DNA from: Phaeoceros laevis
Lineage: Eukaryota > Anthocerotophyta > Anthocerotopsida > Notothyladales
Length of the DNA: 45,943 nt
Direction: 5' to 3'
Assembly (NCBI GenBank): GCA_049999765.1
Contig: JBNGIQ010008792.1
Coordinates: 1-45,943 of the forward strand
Shown one piece after another: positions 40,560 to 45,943 of this stretch; the first letter of the stretch is position 1; the number at the start of each line of letters is the position of its first letter. The notes under the pieces were generated by a model. The model saw nothing but the letters and a program-made list of their open reading frames with translations. It was not told the origin of the DNA and did not search any database. The translations under genes and the position numbers were made by a program.

Positions 40560-41690
40560 AATTCAGGACATGATGAACCTGACTGGAGTGAGTCAGAAAG
40601 TGAGGAAGACGAACCTGGACAACGCTTCGCCATCCAGGTGAGCCCTCAAGCTGCTGCCAACACAGTGAAGCCTGCGGAAGAGGTAGAAGACATGGAATTT
40701 GTCACGCCCACTGGAGAGATCAAAATGGCCAAGGTAGGCAAGCATCTTTTGCAAAATGAAAAAAACGCACTACTAGTCCTCTTTTCAAGGTTCTCGCATG
40801 TGTTTTTGATAAATACTCGGAACTGCAACAGACCCCCAACTTCGAGCATGTGATTGATCTCAAAGAAGATCCTAAACCACGTATCCAGAAGCGCAGAAGA
40901 TTGAAGCCCGAGTACGTGCAGTCCGTGCACGATGAGGTAGAGAATCTGTTGCACGCTAGTTCATTTACCCTGTGAAGTATGCTGAATGGGTTTCGCCTAT
41001 AGTTGTAGTCAAGAAAAAATCTGGTTTGCCTCGCATGTGCGTAGACTACAGGGCTCTTAATGATGCTACAATAAAAGACCATTTTCCTACGCCACATATA
41101 GATGACATTTTAAATGAAGTGGTTGTTAATGAGATGATTAGCTTGCTAGATTGCTATGCCGGCTACCATCAAATAAGTGTGGTCGAGAAAGATCAACTGA
41201 AGACAACTTTCATTACCCCGGAAGGTATCTTTGCTTATAGAGTCATGCCTTTTGGGCTAACTGATGCTTTTGCCTCATATCAGAGGAGAATGGCCGAAGT
41301 GTTGGCTGAGCTAATAGGCAAGATCCTACGGATCTTTGTGGATGACATCGCGGTGTACGGCCCTCAGAGCAAACACATCCACAACCTGGAAACCTTGCTG
41401 CAGGCCTTGTCAGATGCCAGGTTAAGTCTGAACGTTAGAAAAAGCTTCTTTTGCATCAAAAGAGGTAGACTGCTAGGCCATATTGTAAGCCAAGATGGCA
41501 TCCAAGTTGATCCAGAGAAGATTGCGAAGTTTTGCAACTTGCCCCCTCCTAGAAATGTGAGGGATTTACATGTTCTTGCAGCTATTACCGGAGGCTAGTG
41601 CCAGAGATTACAGAGGTGGCTTTGCCACACTATCAGCTAACGCGCAAGAACAAGGAGTTTGAGTAGACGCCTGCATGCGAACAAGCCTAT
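40560..41690 (+). pseudogene. Reverse transcriptase (broken)
   Basis: The N-terminal part lies in three frames: RFSHVF (to about 40810), then EHVIDLKEDPKPRIQKRRRL, with a shift near 40957 before VKYAEWVSPIVVVKKKSGLP. The main frame (40972-41598) has LPRMCVDYRALND, SLLDCYAGYHQI, MPFGLTDAFASYQ and the catalytic FVDDIAVYG (YVDD/FVDD box), then LLGHIVSQDGIQVDPEKI. After 41580 a frameshift leads to YYRRLVPEITEVALP and then TAG where the family has Trp (EFEW-TP). The polymerase would copy the element RNA to DNA. As it stands it is inactive. Confidence 0.85.
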
Positions 41691-41696
41691 GCTGAT

Positions 41697-42140
41697 TTGA
41701 AGGCAAAGATGCAGACCAGTGTCATGGTGTTACCTCCGAACTGGAGAGACACATTCTATGTGTCTATAGAGACACTAGCTGGCTCTTTGGAGGCCAACTT
41801 GTTCAAGAAAAACAAAGAAACTGGCCTCTTCCACCCTATCTACTTCGGTAGCAGGATCAAGAGCAACGCAGAAAAAAACTACTCTAAAATTGAGCAGTAT
41901 GTGTGCACCATGGTGTGGAGCTTAGAGAAGTACCACCATTGCCTACAAGGTGCCCATTTTGTATTTCTCGTACGGCATCGTGCCCTCAGGTATTTGATGG
42001 CCATTCCTAATCCCATAGGAAGGATTGCTAAGTGGATAATGCAACTCACGGGATGGGACTTCGAATTTCAGCTAAAGACCGTAACTTTCCAGAAACTGGA
42101 AGCAGGCTTATGTGGGTATGTCCTGGAAGATGCCAAATCG
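41697..42140 (+). pseudogene. Ty3-type RNase H, catalytic residues lost
   Basis: This domain follows RT directly: FYVSIETLAGSLEANLFKK, HPIYFGSRIKSNAEKNYSKI, VWSLEKYHHCLQGAHFVFLV, IGRIAKWIMQLTGWDFEFQ. In active relatives the first motif is D-A-S; here it is I-E-T. The Glu in YSKIEQ is kept. The tDH motif is V-R-H, and the last A-D is absent (LEAGLCGY). It therefore looks like a structural, tether-like domain. The acidic linker (about 42140-42350) leads into the next RNase H. Confidence 0.75.
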
Positions 42141-42354
42141 GAAGTATCCGGGCAGCAGCACACTGAAAGCAAAGAAGACCAAGTTGTGCCAGTGCTAACT
42201 GGAGCGAGTAGCATCAAAGGAAAAAAGATTATAAAGCTACGTGACTTGGCAGCCACGACGGGTGACAGCCCCTCTGGTCCCAGCGTGCATTCAGAAAAAA
42301 AGGATAATACCCCAGAAGATGCCCAAGAAGATTCTATTTTACCTGGCCAAAGTG

Positions 42355-42740
42355 ATGTGTATGAATTGTGGTTTGATGGTGTCTCAATGCAGAAAGGTAT
42401 GAATGCCGCCATTGGGTATGTGTTGCGAGACCCGGAAAAGAAGGTGCTGGTACAAGCAAGTACATGAATTGGGCCCGCCACATGTAATGAGGCCGAATAT
42501 GAAGCCATCATAGCCGGACTCAAGGAAGCATTACGGCAGGGAGTAGAATACATGGTGGTGTATGGCGATAGTAAGTTGGTGATTAAACAATTACAGGGAT
42601 GGTTTGGCATCTGGGCTTTACATTTGAAGCCGCTGTACGAAACAGCCATGGGCTTACTACACCAGTTTAAGGGGACAGCGCTAAAGCAAATCCCTCGTCA
42701 CATGAATACCTTGGCAGATGAGCTAGCAGGATTGGCATTG
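42355..42740 (+). pseudogene. Archaeal-type RNase H (all four catalytic acids present)
   Basis: The second RNase H of Tat elements. It shows ELWFDGVSMQKGMNAAIGYV, then, after TGA at 42465-42467, NEAEYEAIIAGLKEAL, EYMVVYGDSKLVIKQLQGWF and RHMNTLADELAGLALG. The catalytic set D (WFDG), E (AEY), D (GDSK) and D (LADEL) is complete. It would remove RNA from the cDNA hybrid. One nonsense codon interrupts it. Confidence 0.8.
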
Positions 42741-42835
42741 GGCCCCGTAAAGGCAGCTACCCCGCAGGATCCTGCTGGAGGAGACTCGTTCCAAGGCTCT
42801 TTCTCGATTCAGTTAGGTACCAACCCGTCCCATGC

Positions 42836-43230
42836 TAAGACGGGCTTTAGACTTTACTTTGGAACTATTTTTAAGTCACAGCATGAAGCTGCCGGAATGG
42901 GAATAGTTATTTGCGACGAGCAGGAGGAGCCAATCGATGGCTTTGGAGAATACGAGCCCTGCAACAGCGAGTACGAGGCTGACTTAGCGTGCTTACACCA
43001 CGGGCTGTCCTAATTCCTGGACATGGAACTAAAAAGACTTAATATTTTCAGCCATTGTTATTTATTGGCGCACTTAATAGGCAATGAGGTGAGCTGCTCG
43101 GAGGGGCGGATTTACGAACTCTGGAGGGACGTGAAAGCCTGCTTAGACCAGCTGGAGTGCTGGCAGATAACTATGATCTCACAAACCCAAAACTGGAGAG
43201 CTCTGGAGTATGCTGAAAATTGCATTCTGC
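42836..43230 (+). pseudogene. Third RNase H-like domain, degenerate
   Basis: After a linker the frame repeats the RNase H layout: FRLYFGTIFK (family LxFDG), AAGMGIVICDEQEEPI, CNSEYEADLACLHHGLS, TAA at 43011-43013, LDMELKRLNIFSHCYLLAHL (family VxGDSxLV), a DVKACLDQLECWQITMI helix and TQNWRALEYAENC (family N..AD.LA). Spacing matches the preceding domain. Of the four acids only the Glu remains (D to G, D to H, final D lost). Integrase follows directly. This looks like a duplicated archaeal-type RNase H that lost activity; I know of no standard Tat annotation with it. Confidence 0.6.
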
Positions 43231-43239
43231 CACCAATAA

Positions 43240-44555
43240 TGAAAGAAGGCCAGGTATTTGCGGTAGCTGTACAAAATCCCTTCAAGCTGTACAGCCAGAT
43301 CATCGATTACTTGTTCCATGGGAGGTATCCCGATCATGCCACTGCGCACGAGAGGCGTAGGTTGGAGCACCTATCTCGGCTATTTACATTTGAGAATGAC
43401 CAACTTTACAGGTGTGGCAGGGATGGAGTCAGCAAAGCATGTGCCATGGGTGCAGAAATTCCAGGCTTGTTGTTCGAGGCCCACGACAGCATGTGTGGTG
43501 GCCACTTCGATTCAACCGCCACCGCGCACAAGGTATTACATGCTGGCTGGTGGTGGCCTACTTTATTCAAAGATGTAAAAGCCTGCTGTCAGCAATGTCG
43601 AGAGTGCCAGGTACACTCCAAAGTCCTACATGGTGCTGCTAAGTTATGTCCAATTTTATCAATCATTCCGTTTGCCAAATGGGCAATTGACGTGGTCGGG
43701 CCTATCAAGCTAGCCACTGCTCAAGGCAATCAGTATATCATAGTAGCTACTGAGTACGTCACTAGTTGGGTAGAAGCTAAGGCCGTACCGATGGCTACAG
43801 GTGAGGTGGTGGCTAGCTTCCTGTTTGCTCACATAGTTACCAGGTTTGGATGCCCGTCAGAGTTGGTATCTGACCAAGGCACCCATTTCCTAAATCAAGT
43901 ACTTAGTTTCCTGTTTCAACCAAGTCTACCTGATCCAGCATCGGCTGACCACTCCTTACCATCCTCAATGCAATGGGTTGGTAGAGCGCACCAACGGAGT
44001 GATTGTGAAAATTACTACTAAGTTAGTCTCTTCTAATCCTAAGGATTGGGACAGGTATCTGGATGCCGCTCTGTCGGCATACAGAACCAGGACCAAGTCC
44101 TTCTTAAAATGTTCTCCTTTCGACTTAGTGTACGGAGTGCAAGCAAGAGTACCATCTTAAGTGGAGCGTGATACTACGGCATACGCCGCTGCTACCTCTT
44201 TGATAGATGCTGAGGATCTCATTGCCCCCTGGAAGTGCGATTGCTGCAGCTCGAAGAACTGGATGAGGCAAGGATGGATGCTTTGGACTACATGGAAGGA
44301 GAGCAACAGCTGCGTAAGTCTTCCTACCCCAATCGAGGTCCTAACAGAGCATTAAAACCTGGTGACTTGGTGCTAAGATGCGATATGCGCAGGTACCTCA
44401 AGAAAGAAAAACAAGTGAAACTAAAGCCTCTCTAGGAGGGGCCTTACTTCCTCACTGCTGTGTATGAAAATGGGTCGGCAACAATTACGGATCTGCGAGA
44501 CAATCCCGACCATCTAAGGGTGAGCCTGGCTCATCTCAAAAAATATTGGTGTTAG
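43240..44555 (+). pseudogene. Integrase and pol C-terminus (broken)
   Basis: The zinc-binding domain is EAHDSMCGGHF, then CCQQCRECQVH. The catalytic core has D in WAIDVVGPIKL and D in LVSDQGTHF. A frameshift near 43915 moves the rest to another frame, where TTPYHPQCNGLVERTNG supplies the third acid (E), followed by DRYLDAALSAYRTRT and a stop at 44158-44160. A later frame reads EELDEARMDALDYMEGEQQL and LKPGDLVLRCDMRR, TAG where Trp is expected (KPL-W-EGPY), then YENGSATITDLRD and the end at 44553-44555. It would insert the cDNA into chromosomes; it is now inactive. Confidence 0.85.
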
Positions 44556-44681
44556 GCTGGGCATGCTTGGCAGCCAGACTCCAAAAAAAAAGTGCATCTA
44601 GATCAAGAAAAGCAAAAAGAAAGTGTTGTGATTTCATGCTTTGAATTACTAAAAATTTGTCATGTTGCTGAGAGAAGAGTG

Positions 44682-44712
44682 TTGAGGGGACAGCCTGTGG
44701 CTGTCCCCTCAA
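44682..44712. repeat. Perfect 14-bp-arm hairpin
   Basis: TTGAGGGGACAGCC, a three-base loop TGT, then the exact inverse. It lies 127 bp after the pol stop and could be an RNA stem in the element's transcript. Confidence 0.95.
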
Positions 44713-45512
44713 AGATCCAGCCATGTCAGGAGGAAAAAGATTAAGTTGCATGTGTGGGTATATATGTGTACAGATGGAGCAAAGGGCATCTACAGGTATA
44801 ACTCTAACCCTTCCTCCCAGCAGCTAGTCATCTGTATGATGGCTAAAGATGGGGAGGAGGGGTCAGTAGCTGTCCTATAGAACAACAACAATGCGTTCAG
44901 GTTTGAAGATTGCTCGGCGAGAAAGGAAATCGCCAAGGCATTAAAAAGCCAACATTGGTGAGTGTAGAACTTAGCACCCCAACAGCGCTGAGCGAAGATG
45001 CAACGATGGAGCTGTGGGCTGCAGTCATGATAGCCAGGCTTCTGGCTCGTGATCAGAACCCCACAAATCAAGGTGACGCTCTGGTCGCAAGACGGATTTT
45101 GGGCCATCGCAGCTATGAGAAGGAGCCAGCTGCGGCAAAACCAGAGATTGATGGAATGTGGAGTGTCCCAGCTGCTAGAAAAGGACGAAGAAGTTGAAAA
45201 ACATAGTCCTTCCTCCCTGGCAGCAAGCAAATCTGTGACCAGGCTTGCTGGCTGGAGGGAGCGCAGTTTAGCGGGTCTTGGAAACCAGCCGGTAGTTTTG
45301 CGAAACCGGTTTCGCCAAATTCCGCCGCACGCCGGGATCCCGGCACCGGCTAAACTAAGCGCTATACACTCGCGTACGCTGTAAAAAACGAAGGACAAGT
45401 ATAGTACCGGGCAATACTTCCAGGCAATACCTTTGTATCGTAACGGAGAGCGTTCGTAGCAAAGCCTCCTATTACGGACTCCTAATCAAGCACTTGCGGC
45501 TGAACAACAGCC
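44713..45512. other. Post-pol region of the retrotransposon
   Basis: About 800 bp with no recognised domain. A plus frame of 95 codons (44910-45197) and an overlapping minus frame of 202 codons (44790-45398) are both unfamiliar. Tat elements often have long post-pol spacers. Confidence 0.4.
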
Positions 45513-45943
45513 ATGTGTCCTTGGGCGGATAGGCATCAAGGGTTCAATTTACAGCAAGCGACAAACCACAACCGGCAGAGCTTTGAAGAGCGGATGGAGT
45601 TCGTGCCCTGGGTGGGGATGAGGAAAATTTCTGACTCCGATCCAGATAAGAACGGCGGTGAATCTGAAGGCCGTCGGAAATGGAAAGCGCAGTTGAACAT
45701 GGCGAGGGCTTGCGGCCGAGAGGAAGAAGTCCGGAAATTGGAGGAAGTTCGGCGAATAACATTAAAAATGTTTGCAGATGCCCGATGCAATAAGACCACC
45801 AATCTCACGGAGGAGCTGCGCTTAGGCAAGCTGTGTCAAAGCGCAGAGGACAGAGTGAAACGCAAAAAGGCACCGACTACCGAGACCAAGCGGAAGAAGG
45901 AAGAACAGAAGGAGACAGATGGTTGTGTCAGCTCTACAAGCAG
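45513..45943 (+). CDS. Charged coiled-coil-like ORF, open at the window edge
   Basis: From ATG at 45513 (first in-frame ATG after a TGA at 45501-45503) the frame stays open for 143 codons to the end of the window. It reads MCPWADRHQGF, then EEVRKLEEVRRITLKMFADA and a Lys/Glu-rich end (ETKRKKEEQKE). No family is recognised. Its position about 1 kb after pol suggests an extra ORF of the retrotransposon, or the start of a neighbouring gene or a second element. Confidence 0.45.
   Translation, partial: MCPWADRHQGFNLQQATNHNRQSFEERMEFVPWVGMRKISDSDPDKNGGESEGRRKWKAQLNMARACGREEEVRKLEEVRRITLKMFADARCNKTTNLTEELRLGKLCQSAEDRVKRKKAPTTETKRKKEEQKETDGCVSSTS

Larger units (their letters stand above)
37695..45943 (+). 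mobile_element. Degenerate Tat-type Ty3/gypsy retrotransposon
   Basis: The order is LTR, primer-binding site, gag, protease, RT, RNase H, archaeal-type RNase H, a further RNase H-like domain, integrase (to 44555), then about 1.4 kb of post-pol sequence running to the window edge. An extra archaeal-type RNase H between RNase H and integrase is the hallmark of the Tat lineage. At least six frameshifts or stops break gag-pol. The element continues beyond the window on the right. Confidence 0.85.

Noticed and set aside
44790-45398. 202-codon minus-strand frame
   Set aside because: It overlaps post-pol retrotransposon sequence, runs antisense to it and has no recognisable domain.

Overview
This is nuclear DNA from a land plant, most likely a seed-free one (bryophyte, lycophyte or fern grade). 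The signs are spliceosomal introns of about 70-330 bp with GT/AG borders, PPR genes of the PLS type with E domains, a plant-type PH-RhoGAP (REN1 family), plant LINE and Ty3/gypsy retrotransposons, a CACTA-type transposon end and a fragment of a CASTOR/POLLUX (DMI1) channel gene. Species cannot be read from the sequence. Two assembly gaps are present (10 N at 6005-6014, 100 N at 15053-15152).

Layout. 0-7 kb: mostly minus-strand retrotransposon debris. A Ty3/gypsy element (integrase at 2.2-3.0 kb, RT/RNase H at 5.5-6.2 kb) is split by a 5'-truncated LINE (3037-5435) with a poly(A) tail and a 9-bp target-site duplication. A protease fragment lies at 0.64-0.9 kb and a plus-strand GT47 exostosin pseudogene at 1.7-2.1 kb. 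7.5-24.5 kb: a stretch of broken copies of host genes, several still with introns: NC2-beta/Dr1 (7.5-8.2 kb), a PLS-type PPR gene (8.5-11.7 kb) with an E-domain piece at 20.6 kb, a PWWP-like exon (13.0 kb), a CASTOR/POLLUX channel (14.1-14.9 kb) and a translin gene on the minus strand (21.95-23.58 kb) that may or may not be functional. Between them lie a CACTA terminus (16.2-16.4 kb), a terminal-inverted-repeat element (18.64-19.78 kb) and a 240-bp tandem array made from a retrotransposon integrase tail (24.0-24.5 kb). 24.97-26.36 kb: a LINE derivative with only ORF1, with a 13-bp target-site duplication.

28.2-33.4 kb: the one clearly intact gene, a REN1-like PH-RhoGAP. I could assign 21 coding exons whose lengths sum to 2724 nt (907 codons plus stop) with every junction in frame. 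It would switch off ROP/RAC GTPases in polar growth. 34.8-35.6 kb: a two-exon minus-strand gene for a protein with a Cys4 zinc finger and a methyl-CpG-binding-like domain. 35.7-37.4 kb: a DNA-transposon-like element with long inverted repeats, repeated subterminal motifs and a nested TTAA-flanked insertion carrying a 32-bp perfect palindrome.

37.7-45.9 kb: a degenerate plus-strand Ty3/gypsy element of the Tat type (5' LTR, primer-binding site, gag with two zinc knuckles, protease, RT, RNase H, archaeal-type RNase H, a third RNase H-like domain, integrase), interrupted by stops and frameshifts. The third RNase H-like domain is the most unusual item: the first and third domains have lost most catalytic acids while the middle one keeps all four. 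An open reading frame downstream of pol runs off the right edge of the window.
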